Assembly (NCBI GenBank): GCA_934216155.1
Contig: CAKQBK010000070.1
Span: 1 to 13,499, forward strand
From: an uncultured Dialister sp.
GTDB taxonomy: Bacteria; Bacillota; Negativicutes; Veillonellales; Dialisteraceae
Length of the DNA stretch: 13,499 nt
Direction of reading: 5' to 3'
This document shows positions 7,065 through 13,499 of this stretch, in pieces (position 1 is the first letter of the stretch; every line of letters begins with the position of its first letter). The notes beneath the pieces were generated by a model. That model searched no databases and was not told where the DNA came from. It worked only from the letters and a program-made list of their open reading frames with translations. The position numbers were made by a program, and so were the translations under genes.

Positions 7065-7715
7065 TTATTTCGCTCCCTGCAATATTTCCTTCAGATACTC
7101 GTTCTTTTCTTTTTTCTCATCCACATTATCCAAAAGGAGGTCCACGTAGCGGGAGAGGGTTTCTGCGTCGGTGTAGCCGGCGATGAAGGAGTTGGCTTTG
7201 TTGCTTTCCAGAATGATCGGGAATTCGACCGCAGAAAAGAGTTGCATGGCTTTCAGTTCCAGGTCTTTTTCGTCTGTATAGCCGGTGATTTCTGCTACGT
7301 TCCGGATGACTTTTTCCCAACACTGGCTATGGAGCAGAGAGAGATAAATGAAATAGGTATCCTTCGCATCTTCGCTGGATGGATTGGAAATAGAGCGGAA
7401 AAGGGCCGGGTGCTGGCGGGCCAGCTGGAAGTAAGAAATAATGTATTTCTTCAGTCGTTCTTTGGCTGGCAGGCGCATATCGTCCAGGTAGGCCACAATA
7501 TTTTCCAAATTGCCCATCATGTATTCCAAAGCGGCACCGATCAGTTCTTCTTTGGAGCCAAAGTAATATCTGACGGAAGCGATATTCACCCCCGCCTTTT
7601 GGGCAATGGTGCGCACTGTGGCTTTTTTGAACCCTTCTTGCTGCAGGATATGCACCGTGGTTTCAATCATTTTTTCCCGTACTTTTTCCCCTTTTCCGGT
7701 TAGTTTTCTGCTCAT
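7065..7715 (-). CDS. TetR-family transcriptional regulator
   Basis: A 216-residue DNA-binding regulator. The N-terminal TetR_N domain is clear: a helix at about 10-27, then VRTIAQKAGVNIASVRYYFGSKEELI (34-59), the helix-turn-helix with the typical YYFGSKEEL end. The remaining 150 residues form the variable ligand-binding and dimerisation part, and no ligand can be read from them. The start chosen is ATG at 7715, preceded by AAGGAAGG with a 7-base gap; the frame is open to 7811, but that stretch is repeat U5. It has no divergent gene, so its targets are not obvious; autoregulation or control of the following HAD gene are possible. It sits alone between two repeat intervals. Confidence 0.92.
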   Translation of the reverse strand: MSRKLTGKGEKVREKMIETTVHILQQEGFKKATVRTIAQKAGVNIASVRYYFGSKEELIGAALEYMMGNLENIVAYLDDMRLPAKERLKKYIISYFQLARQHPALFRSISNPSSEDAKDTYFIYLSLLHSQCWEKVIRNVAEITGYTDEKDLELKAMQLFSAVEFPIILESNKANSFIAGYTDAETLSRYVDLLLDNVDEKKEKNEYLKEILQGAK

Positions 7716-7722
7716 AATTTTT

Positions 7723-7730
7723 CCTTCCTT
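7723..7730 (-). promoter_or_regulatory. Ribosome binding site fixing the TetR start
   Basis: AAGGAAGG on the minus strand, 7 bases before ATG at 7715. It rules out the upstream in-frame ATG at 7811, which has only hairpin-repeat sequence around it. Confidence 0.8.
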
Positions 7731-7752
7731 TTGGTTTGCGTTAGACTGAAAT

Positions 7753-7829
7753 AGTGAGAAGTTAGGAGTGAGGAGTGGTGGAAGGGGCGCACAACTTATA
7801 AAGCGCCCCAATACCCCTTTATTATAAAT
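7753..7829 (+). repeat. Composite repeat U5
   Basis: Heptamers AGTGAGA, AGTTAGG, AGTGAGG (7753-7773), AGTGGTGG, AA, stem GGGGCGC (7784-7790) with GCGCCCC (7803-7809) around loop ACAACTTATAAA, then AATACCCC and an A/T tail. It begins 38 bases upstream of the TetR start and faces U6. Confidence 0.85.
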
Positions 7830-7865
7830 AATAGTTGCTCAGTCATTCATATGCACCATCCCCAT

Positions 7866-7948
7866 TATATAAAGAGGAGTATAGGGGCACTATATGAATT
7901 GTGTGCCCCTTCCTTCACTACGCACTCCGCACTACTCACTACGCACTC
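7866..7948 (-). terminator. Composite repeat U6 after the activase gene
   Basis: On the minus strand the heptamers (plus-strand reading TTCACTA, CGCACTC, CGCACTA, CTCACTA, CGCACTC at 7914-7948) precede a stem GGGGCAC (7909-7903) with GTGCCCC (7890-7884), loop ACAATTCATATA, then TATACTCCTCTTTATATA. It begins 3 bases after the activase stop codon, the position expected of a terminator, though the T run is short. Confidence 0.75.
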
Positions 7949-7951
7949 AAG

Positions 7952-10900
7952 TTACAGTTTCACATGAATCGCATGTGTGGTTCCCGGGAAATAGGTCTCC
8001 GCCGGAATGTCCTGTTTTTCTGTAAGGGCATTCATCATCAGTTTCAGTCGGTTGGCCTGGTTCACTTCACTGGCGCTGGCGTCGCAGTCCAGGGCCAGGA
8101 AAACTGCTTCCGGATAGGCGTTGTGCAGTTTATGCACCATGCCTTCGCCGGTGATATGGTTCGGCAGGCACGCAAAGGGCTGCAGGCACACCACGCCGCG
8201 ACATTCGTGATACAGGAGATCAATCATATCCGCCGTGAGGAACCAACCTTCACCGGCTCTATTTCCTAAAGACAGGTACTGCGAGGCCCGTTTGGCCAAT
8301 TTTTCAATGCTGGTGATTTCATGGAATCGTTTGGAATTCTTCAAAGCCTTTTCCAGCGGTTTCCGATACCATTCCAACAGATACCGGGAGAAGAGGCCTT
8401 TCAGGTCATCTTTCATAGTACCATCCATGTGGGTTCTTTGGAAGTGGCTATCTAAAGAACCGTAGAGGAAGAAGTCCAGCATACCGCTGGTTTCTGCTTC
8501 GCCCCCATTGGCTTCGATGGCCCGCACGATGTCATTGCTGGCAATGGGGCTGAATTTGACATATATTTCTCCCACAATGCCAATTCTGGGCCGGCGGGGC
8601 ATATCAGCGAGTGGCAAACGATCGAAATCTTTCACCAGATTGGCGATGTTCTTTCGATAGGTATGCATGGAGTCGCCTCGAAGAATGGATTCTCTGCATT
8701 TCTTCTGCCAAGTTTTATAAAGTGATTCCGCGCTTCCCGGCACTTTTTCGTAAGGCCGGGTGCGATAGAGGCACTGCTGCAACGCATCGCCATACACCAC
8801 GGCCTGAATGAGACGAATCCCCAATTTCAAGGTGAAATGGAATCCCGGCTGGGGTTCAAAGCCATGGGTATTGAGGGAAATCACAGGAATCTGCGACAAT
8901 CCCGCTTCGTCCAACGCTTTGTGCAAGAATCCGATGTAGTTGGACGCACGGCACATGCCGCCGGTTTGGGATAGCATGACCGCCACTTTATTTAAATCGT
9001 ATTGGCCGGATTCCAACGCCCGCATCAGGGAACCAATGGTGATGATCGCCGGGTAGCACGCATCATTGTTCACGCAAGATAGCCCTTTGTCGATGTCTTC
9101 ATGAATCGGCGGTAATACCTTCACATGGTAGCCTACGCTCTGGGCCGCTGCTTCCACCAAAGGGAAATGAACCGGTGACATTTCCGGTGCCAAAATGGTG
9201 AAATCCGATTTCATGTCTTCTGTAAATTGAGCCTTCGGATAGAGAATCGGTTCTCCCTTAGTATCTTCATTGATTCGTTCCTGAATGGCCGCTTTGAGGG
9301 AACGGAGACGAATACGAACTGCGCCCAGGTTCAAACTCTGGTCAATCTTGAGGCAAGTATAGAGCCGATTCCGTTTCGTCATGATTTCCTGTACCTGGTC
9401 AGTCACCACCGCATCGAGACCGCAACCGAAGGAATTGAGTTCCACCAGTTCCAGCTGGTTGTGACGGGTCACATAATCGGCCGCTTTATATAGACGGCTG
9501 TGCCAGGTCCATTGGTTCATGACCCGAAGGCTGGGGAATTCTCCCCCCACCATGGCAATCCCATCTTCGGAAAGCACCGCCATGCCCAGCTGATTCATCA
9601 GGTCAGGGATGGAGTGATTCACCGCCGGATCCACATGGTAAGGTCGCCCAGCCAGGACGATACCGATAAGATGCTTTTCTTTGATTTCTTCCAGAATTCG
9701 TTTCGTCTCTGTATAGAGAGATTTCTTGTACTCTCGTTCCGCTGCCTGCCCGGCATACATGGCAGACTGGATGTCAGAGCCAGAAATGCCCATGCCATGA
9801 AATACTTTTTTCAGTTCTCGATGGAGCGCTTTCGGTGCATGGAGCGGCAGGAACGGATGGAGCAAGGTCACATGGTACTTGGACAGCACTTCATCCATAT
9901 TGGCTTCGATATTTTCCGGATAAGACGCCACCATAGGGCAGTTGTAACTATTGGTACTGCCCTCTTCCGGACCCTTATCGATACAAGGATACCAAATGAA
10001 ATCCGGATGGTGTTTCGCCAGGTCTGCCACATGAGCGTGGGCCAATTTGGCCGGGAAACATTCCGAATAGGATGGAATGGTCTCCATAGCTTCTGTGGGA
10101 ATTTCGCGGAGCTGCTCGCTGGATGTCACCACCCGATAGCCCAATTTTCCAAAGAACGCATGCCAATAGGGGAAATCTTCGTACATATTGAGCACCCGCG
10201 GAATGCCAACGGTGCCGCGAACCGCCTGCTTGGGCGACAAGGGCCGGCGGTGCCAAATCTGGTCATATTTCCAGCGATAAATATTTGGCAAAGTAGAGTG
10301 AGGTGCACTCTTCCCAGTCAGCATCAACGCTGCCCCTCGTTCGCACCGATTGCCAGACACAAAGGCGCGACCATCATTGAACCGGGTCAAGGTGATCATA
10401 CAATGGTTGCCGCAGCCGGGGCAACGTTTCATTTCATTGGTGTAAGACAGGGCCTTCAATTTTTCCGGCGTTACCAAAGAGGACACATGGCCTTCCGGGC
10501 ATTTGTCTCTGGTGATGAGCGCAATGCCATAAGCCCCCATAAGCCCTGCCACATCGGGACGAATCACCTGGCAACCCAGGAGTTTTTCCAGTGCCCGCAG
10601 CACTGCATCGTTGTAGAACGTGCCGCCCTGCACCACCACTTTATTTCCTAAATCCGACGCTTTGCGAAGACGAATCACCTTATACAGTGCATTTTTAATG
10701 ACCGAATAGGACAGGCCCGCAGAAATATCTGCCACAGAGACCCCATTCTTCTGGGCTTCCCGGACACGGGAATTCATGAATACCGTACAGCGGGACCCCA
10801 AATCAACCGGATGTTTCGCCGACAGCGCCATGTGGGCAAAGGTCTTGATATCTAGTCCCAAAGACTGGGCAAACGTATCCAGGAACGAACCGCACCCGGA

Positions 10901-12238
10901 CGAGCAGGCTTCATTCAAAAGGATATCATCTACGGCCCCATCTTTGATACGGCAGCACTTCATATCCTGTCCGCCAATATCCAAAATGGTGGTCACGTCA
11001 GGCAGGAAATGTTTCGCCCCTCGATAATGAGCCATAGTTTCCACTTCGCCCACATCGGTTTCCAGGGCCCGCTTGATGAGTTCCTCGCCGTACCCGGTGA
11101 CACCGGCGCCGCAAATGGTGACCCCTTGCGGCAACTTTTCATACAAATCGGACAGAATCTTTCTGGCCCCTGCCAAAGGAGTGCCCTTATTGCTGTTGTA
11201 ATATTCGTACAGAATCCGATTGTCCTTATCCAAAAGCACCGCCTTGATGGTGGTAGACCCGGCGTCGATCCCCAACCACACCGGTCCCTGGGCTTTGGAA
11301 ATATCTCCTCGGGGTGCGTGGAACTTACCGTGCCGTTCTTTGAACGCCCGGTACTGCTCTTCACTTTCAAACAGCGGCGGCAGCGTCTTAGACACGCCCA
11401 AATCCACATCTTTCTCCTGCTCCACCTTGGACAGCCAATTATCCAAATCCATAGGCTTATCATGCATGGCCGACACAGCGGCCCCAATGGCTACGTACAA
11501 TTCCCCATGTTCTGGAACAATCATATCCTCATCGGCAATATGAAGAGTCTCCTGGAACCGCTTCCGCAGCATAGGCTGGAACGTCAAAGGACCGCCAAGG
11601 AACGCCACCTTCCCATGAATCGGACGCCCACAAGTCAAGCCAGAAATGGTCTGATTCACCACTGACTGGAACACCGACAGAGCAATATCCTCATGAGACG
11701 TACCTTCATTCAAAAGTGCCTGGATATCGGTCTTGGCAAATACCCCGCAGCGAGAAGCAATGGGATATACCTGTTTCGCCTTTTCCGCCAATTTTCCCAT
11801 GCCTGCCGCATCGACGGAAAGAAGAGACGCCATACGATCGATAAAAGCCCCGGTACCACCGGCACAAGCACCATTCATGCGCTGGTCTACCCCATTTCTA
11901 AGGTACGTAATCTTCTCATCCTCGCCGCCCAATTCGATGATCACATCAGTCTCCGGATGGAACGTCTTCACTGCCTTGGTTTCCGCCAATATTTCCTGAC
12001 AGAAAGGAAGACCCATGAGCTTCGCCAGCCCCATACCACCACTACCAGAAATGGACGCAGTGATACGGTAACCAGAAAACTCCTTCGCCAGCTCTTTCAA
12101 AAGCGACATCGTAGCCTTTCTGATATCCGACATATGCCGCTGGTATCGCCCGAAAAGAAGCTTCATATAGGGCGATAAAGCCACTACCTTCACCGTGGTA
12201 GAGCCTACATCGATTCCGACATGAATCACTGGTTTCAT
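7952..12238 (-). CDS. Giant 2-hydroxyacyl-CoA dehydratase activase-like protein (two ATPase domains plus DUF2229/HgdB-like parts)
   Basis: A 1428-residue cytosolic protein. Residues 4-256 and 320-573 are two BcrAD/BadFG/HgdC-type ATPase domains: GIDVGSTTVK (8-17), ELGGEDEK (102-109), NGACAGGTG (122-130), SRCGVFAKTD (162-171), then GIDAGSTTIK (323-332), DIGGQDMK (420-427), NEACSSGCG (442-450), SRCTVFMNSR (482-491). C125/C164 and C445/C484 sit 39 residues apart in both copies, the spacing of the Fe-S ligands in HgdC as I recall it. CPGCGNHC (606-613) follows, then a DUF2229-like region (about 676-900) and an HgdB-like C-terminal region with further conserved Cys (C1055, C1061, C1096). Known relatives use ATP to push one electron into radical dehydratases; the substrate of this fused type is not established. 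The ATG at 12238 follows AGGAGG. No separate dehydratase subunits are adjacent. Confidence 0.93.
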   Translation of the reverse strand: MKPVIHVGIDVGSTTVKVVALSPYMKLLFGRYQRHMSDIRKATMSLLKELAKEFSGYRITASISGSGGMGLAKLMGLPFCQEILAETKAVKTFHPETDVIIELGGEDEKITYLRNGVDQRMNGACAGGTGAFIDRMASLLSVDAAGMGKLAEKAKQVYPIASRCGVFAKTDIQALLNEGTSHEDIALSVFQSVVNQTISGLTCGRPIHGKVAFLGGPLTFQPMLRKRFQETLHIADEDMIVPEHGELYVAIGAAVSAMHDKPMDLDNWLSKVEQEKDVDLGVSKTLPPLFESEEQYRAFKERHGKFHAPRGDISKAQGPVWLGIDAGSTTIKAVLLDKDNRILYEYYNSNKGTPLAGARKILSDLYEKLPQGVTICGAGVTGYGEELIKRALETDVGEVETMAHYRGAKHFLPDVTTILDIGGQDMKCCRIKDGAVDDILLNEACSSGCGSFLDTFAQSLGLDIKTFAHMALSAKHPVDLGSRCTVFMNSRVREAQKNGVSVADISAGLSYSVIKNALYKVIRLRKASDLGNKVVVQGGTFYNDAVLRALEKLLGCQVIRPDVAGLMGAYGIALITRDKCPEGHVSSLVTPEKLKALSYTNEMKRCPGCGNHCMITLTRFNDGRAFVSGNRCERGAALMLTGKSAPHSTLPNIYRWKYDQIWHRRPLSPKQAVRGTVGIPRVLNMYEDFPYWHAFFGKLGYRVVTSSEQLREIPTEAMETIPSYSECFPAKLAHAHVADLAKHHPDFIWYPCIDKGPEEGSTNSYNCPMVASYPENIEANMDEVLSKYHVTLLHPFLPLHAPKALHRELKKVFHGMGISGSDIQSAMYAGQAAEREYKKSLYTETKRILEEIKEKHLIGIVLAGRPYHVDPAVNHSIPDLMNQLGMAVLSEDGIAMVGGEFPSLRVMNQWTWHSRLYKAADYVTRHNQLELVELNSFGCGLDAVVTDQVQEIMTKRNRLYTCLKIDQSLNLGAVRIRLRSLKAAIQERINEDTKGEPILYPKAQFTEDMKSDFTILAPEMSPVHFPLVEAAAQSVGYHVKVLPPIHEDIDKGLSCVNNDACYPAIITIGSLMRALESGQYDLNKVAVMLSQTGGMCRASNYIGFLHKALDEAGLSQIPVISLNTHGFEPQPGFHFTLKLGIRLIQAVVYGDALQQCLYRTRPYEKVPGSAESLYKTWQKKCRESILRGDSMHTYRKNIANLVKDFDRLPLADMPRRPRIGIVGEIYVKFSPIASNDIVRAIEANGGEAETSGMLDFFLYGSLDSHFQRTHMDGTMKDDLKGLFSRYLLEWYRKPLEKALKNSKRFHEITSIEKLAKRASQYLSLGNRAGEGWFLTADMIDLLYHECRGVVCLQPFACLPNHITGEGMVHKLHNAYPEAVFLALDCDASASEVNQANRLKLMMNALTEKQDIPAETYFPGTTHAIHVKL

Positions 12239-12247
12239 GAAAAACGA

Positions 12248-12253
12248 CCTCCT
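12248..12253 (-). promoter_or_regulatory. Ribosome binding site fixing the activase start
   Basis: AGGAGG on the minus strand, 9 bases before ATG at 12238. The frame stays open to 12319, but the 27 extra residues have no family likeness and run into a repeat element. Confidence 0.9.
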
Positions 12254-12285
12254 GACCATACAAAGATGGAATGGGATTCTTACGG

Positions 12286-12416
12286 TAAGCGAAATATGGG
12301 ATGATTTCTTTTGCGCCAAAGTTTCTCAGGTTGCTCAGGATTCTCAGGTTGCTCAGGTTCCCCGAATGAGATGATAACGCTAGCGTTTATTGGCACATTC
12401 GAGAAACGTGAGAACC
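12286..12416. repeat. 9-bp-repeat inverted element upstream of the activase gene, right arm shortened
   Basis: The flank GCGAAATATGGGATGATTTC is shared with the element near 4806-4825. It is followed by TTTCTCAGG, TTGCTCAGG, ATTCTCAGG, TTGCTCAGG (12322-12357), the core CCCGAATGAG, ACGCTAGCGT (12377-12386), TTATTGGCACATTCG, and only about two units on the right (GAGAAACGTGAGAACC). The arms are unequal, so it appears truncated. Any activase promoter must lie within or to the right of it; none was convincing. Confidence 0.75.
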
Positions 12417-12627
12417 TTTCCCTAATCCCTAGGGTCTAGCTACTAATCCCTAGTCCCTAATCCCTTCTCTTCCAATACCTTGTATGCAATGATTTAGCAT
12501 AATCCTATTCTAACATTATTCAACAAATCTCTCAATCCGTAAGGTTTAAAACAACCGTTTACATTCATACATATTTTGTAGAAAAAGGGAATTTATTCAT
12601 AGAAATTATAGATTACTATGATTTGAG
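12417..12627. other. Heptamer array and AT-rich intergenic stretch
   Basis: 12421-12466 holds heptamers on the minus-type motif (CTAATCC, CTAGTCC, CTAATCC), with a perfect TCTAGCTA variant among them. They are inverted relative to the array at 12628-12676. 12467-12627 is AT-rich with no gene and no convincing promoter that I could find. Confidence 0.6.
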
Positions 12628-12725
12628 TGACTGGTGACTAGGGACTGGTGACTAGTGACTAGTAGCTAGGGATTAGAGAATTAAGAGTTAGAAGTGAGAA
12701 GTTAGAAGTGAGGAGTGAGGAGTGT
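12628..12725 (+). repeat. Fourteen 7-bp repeats in unbroken register
   Basis: In steps of seven from 12628: TGACTGG, TGACTAG, GGACTGG, TGACTAG, TGACTAG, TAGCTAG, GGATTAG, AGAATTA, AGAGTTA, GAAGTGA, GAAGTTA, GAAGTGA, GGAGTGA, GGAGTGT. The motif passes gradually from the TGACTAG type to the AGTGAGG type without any insertion or deletion over 98 bp. It leads straight into hairpin U7. Confidence 0.9.
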
Positions 12726-12770
12726 TGGAAGGGGCCCACAATTCATATAGGGCCCCAATACCCCTTTTTA
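12691..12770 (+). repeat. Composite repeat U7
   Basis: The last five heptamers of the array, TTGGAA, stem GGGGCCC (12731-12737) with GGGCCCC (12750-12756), loop ACAATTCATATA, then AATACCCC and TTTTTA. It has the same layout as U1 and U5 but a different stem sequence that still pairs fully. It faces U8. Confidence 0.85.
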
Positions 12771-12772
12771 TA

Positions 12773-12846
12773 GTAATGCTATGAAGTTAAGAAAAAGTAT
12801 AAAAAGTGGCGTCATTTATATCATCCTCTTAATTTAATGACATTAC
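12773..12846. mobile_element. 74-bp miniature terminal-inverted-repeat element
   Basis: The ends GTAATGCTATGAAGTTAAGA (12773-12792) and TCTTAATTTAATGACATTAC (12827-12846) are inverted repeats matching at 16 of 20 positions. The end sequence TAATGCTATnAAGTTAAG is the same as the inner terminal repeat of the 4775-5033 element, so the two belong to one family. The internal 34 bp has no coding capacity. Confidence 0.6.
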
Positions 12847-12920
12847 CGTAGAGAGCACTGTCCTACGGACCTATCATCTGTATGTAAGATAGGAAGTTTG
12901 AGTAAAAACTTTTGCAAAAA

Positions 12921-12936
12921 TGTTTCATGTGAAACC
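12921..12936. promoter_or_regulatory. parS-like palindrome
   Basis: TGTTTCATGTGAAACC matches the ParB/Spo0J site TGTTTCACGTGAAACA at 14 of 16 positions. Such sites are usually found near the replication origin and recruit ParB and SMC. It is a single degenerate copy in a repeat-rich gap, so it may be chance. Confidence 0.4.
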
Positions 12937-12937
12937 A

Positions 12938-13020
12938 AAATAAAAAAGGGGTATTGGGGCGCCTTATGATTTGATGCGCCCCTTCCACCACTCCTCACTC
13001 CTCATTCCTCACTCCTCACT
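12938..13020 (-). terminator. Composite repeat U8
   Basis: On the minus strand four heptamers (plus-strand reading CCTCACT, CCTCATT, CCTCACT, CCTCACT at 12993-13020), TGGTGGAA, stem GGGGCGC (12982-12976) with GCGCCCC (12962-12956), AATACCCC and TTTTTTATTTT. A good intrinsic-terminator shape on the minus strand; no gene is visible upstream of it in the window. Confidence 0.8.
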
Positions 13021-13049
13021 ATTTCCTAATCTCTTCCAGTCACCAAGCT

Positions 13050-13115
13050 ATCATAATGCGGCGCTTTATAATTTGCGCGCCGCCACTACAACTCCTCACT
13101 ACGCACTCCTCACTG
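13050..13115 (-). repeat. Composite repeat U9, without T tail
   Basis: On the minus strand the heptamers (plus-strand reading CTCCTCA, CTACGCA, CTCCTCA at 13092-13112) precede a stem GCGGCGC (13083-13077) with GCGCCGC (13064-13058). The sequence after the stem has no T run, as in U4. It is the only copy without a facing partner in the window; the partner may lie to the right. Confidence 0.75.
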
Positions 13116-13127
13116 CTCTTAAATGCA

Positions 13128-13167
13128 CAAAAAGCACACCCTCTTGTAAAAGAAGATGTGCTTTTTG
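13128..13167. terminator. Bidirectional intrinsic terminator
   Basis: CAAAAAGCACA (13128-13138) and TGTGCTTTTTG (13157-13167) pair over 11 bp, with a smaller inner TCTT/AAGA pairing in the loop. A runs on one side and T runs on the other make it work-shaped on both strands. It probably closes a minus-strand gene lying beyond the right edge. Confidence 0.7.
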
Positions 13168-13499
13168 TTTCTTATAAAGTTCCCGTTAGGGCAATTCTAC
13201 CTTCCATGGAAAGTAGAGGGGGAAATGGGGAAGAAAATATAAATCATTACCATGGTAATGAGATTTGGAAAAAGGTTATTATTCTGCTGAATCGGTCAGA
13301 GACTATAGGTATACTACCGCTAGCATCAAGGTTATATAAGGTTATATGGGGTTATGTGACTCCGCCGGTTGTACATAACCTTGTATACCCTTTTTAACCT
13401 GTATGATGGTGGTATCTTGCGATAAGACATCCATCGAAATCAGTAGAATAATACCCTTTGTGGATACTGCCTACTGCCAACAGCAAACTGCCAACTTGT
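13168..13499. other. Gene-free right end with palindromes
   Basis: No reading frame with a ribosome binding site or family likeness. It contains two palindromes centred on CCATGG (13197-13216, and the perfect 18-bp TCATTACCATGGTAATGA at 13244-13261). It also has a three-unit direct repeat of AAGGTTATAT type with a downstream inverted copy (13329-13398), and a short heptamer run (CTGCCTA, CTGCCAA, CAGCAAA, CTGCCAA) at the very edge. Confidence 0.5.
13329..13398. repeat. 10-bp direct repeats with inverted copy
   Basis: AAGGTTATAT, AAGGTTATAT, GGGGTTATGT (13329-13358) are followed, after a 14-base GC-richer spacer, by ACATAACC, TTGTATACCC and TTTTTAACC, which read as the inverse. The arms can pair over most of about 27 bp with mismatches. 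No neighbouring gene explains it. Confidence 0.6.

Noticed and set aside
6893..7186. Plus-strand frames encoding a Pro-Glu-Lys-rich repeat peptide
   Set aside because: The peptide repeat is only the translation of the 9-bp DNA repeats and runs into antisense of the TetR gene.
7716..7811. 32-residue N-terminal extension of the TetR protein
   Set aside because: It translates the hairpin repeat U5, while a good ribosome binding site precedes the ATG at 7715.
7815..7870. Promoter for the TetR gene (TATAAT-like sequences on the minus strand)
   Set aside because: Two TATAAT matches are present but neither has an acceptable -35 hexamer at 16-18 bases, and the region is AT-rich repeat tail.
12239..12319. 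27-residue N-terminal extension of the activase
   Set aside because: AGGAGG at 12248-12253 lies inside it and the extra residues lack family likeness; ATG at 12238 matches the normal activase start.
12628..13020. CRISPR array
   Set aside because: Units are 7 bp, contiguous and drifting, with no unique spacers of constant length and no cas genes.
13459..13467. DnaA box (TGTGGATAC)
   Set aside because: A single 8-of-9 match with no cluster of boxes and no dnaA nearby is expected by chance.

Overview
The window looks like part of a chromosome from an anaerobic Gram-positive-lineage bacterium (Bacillota), most likely in the Negativicutes (Veillonella/Dialister-like). That placement is inferred. 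It rests on a ribosomal L7Ae-like gene heading the rpsL-rpsG-fusA-tuf cluster, on a giant 2-hydroxyacyl-CoA dehydratase activase typical of anaerobes, strong AGGAGG-type ribosome binding sites and moderate base composition. All nine recognised genes lie on the minus strand, so transcription runs right to left.

Left third (1-3840): the str operon, in transcription order rplGB (L7Ae-like), rpsL, rpsG, fusA, tuf, with tuf cut by the left edge. It starts from a promoter with perfect -35 and -10 consensus and a 17-bp spacer at 3808-3836. No rpoB/rpoC lies directly upstream. fusA starts with GTG and rpsL with TTG, each fixed by its ribosome binding site.

Middle (5168-7715): three single genes, each followed by a repeat. 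They are a LOG-family (lysine decarboxylase-like fold) protein, a HAD phosphatase resembling phosphoglycolate phosphatase, and a TetR-type regulator. Right (7952-12238): one 1428-residue protein with two fused activase ATPase domains, each keeping the two Fe-S cysteines, followed by DUF2229-like and HgdB-like regions. No separate dehydratase subunit is nearby.

The most unusual content is intergenic. Nine copies of a composite element are present. Each has a short array of 7-bp repeats (AGTGAGG and relatives), a GC-rich 7-bp stem with a 12-14-nt AT-rich loop, and usually a T-rich tail. Eight of the copies form four facing pairs (3954/5179, 5752/6214, 7753/7948, 12628/13020). In three of the four, the minus-facing copy begins at or within 4 bases of the stop codon of the gene it follows, and two genes take their last codons and stop from the repeat itself. 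The stems differ between copies by paired changes, which suggests selection for the hairpin; a terminator role is likely for the copies with T tails. Other repeat families sit inside or between these pairs: 9-bp-repeat inverted elements (CTCAGGTTT), a 161-bp near-palindrome, terminal-inverted-repeat elements, and long runs of 7-bp repeats in unbroken register.

The rightmost 1.2 kb has no gene. It holds repeats, a parS-like palindrome, a bidirectional terminator and several palindromes.
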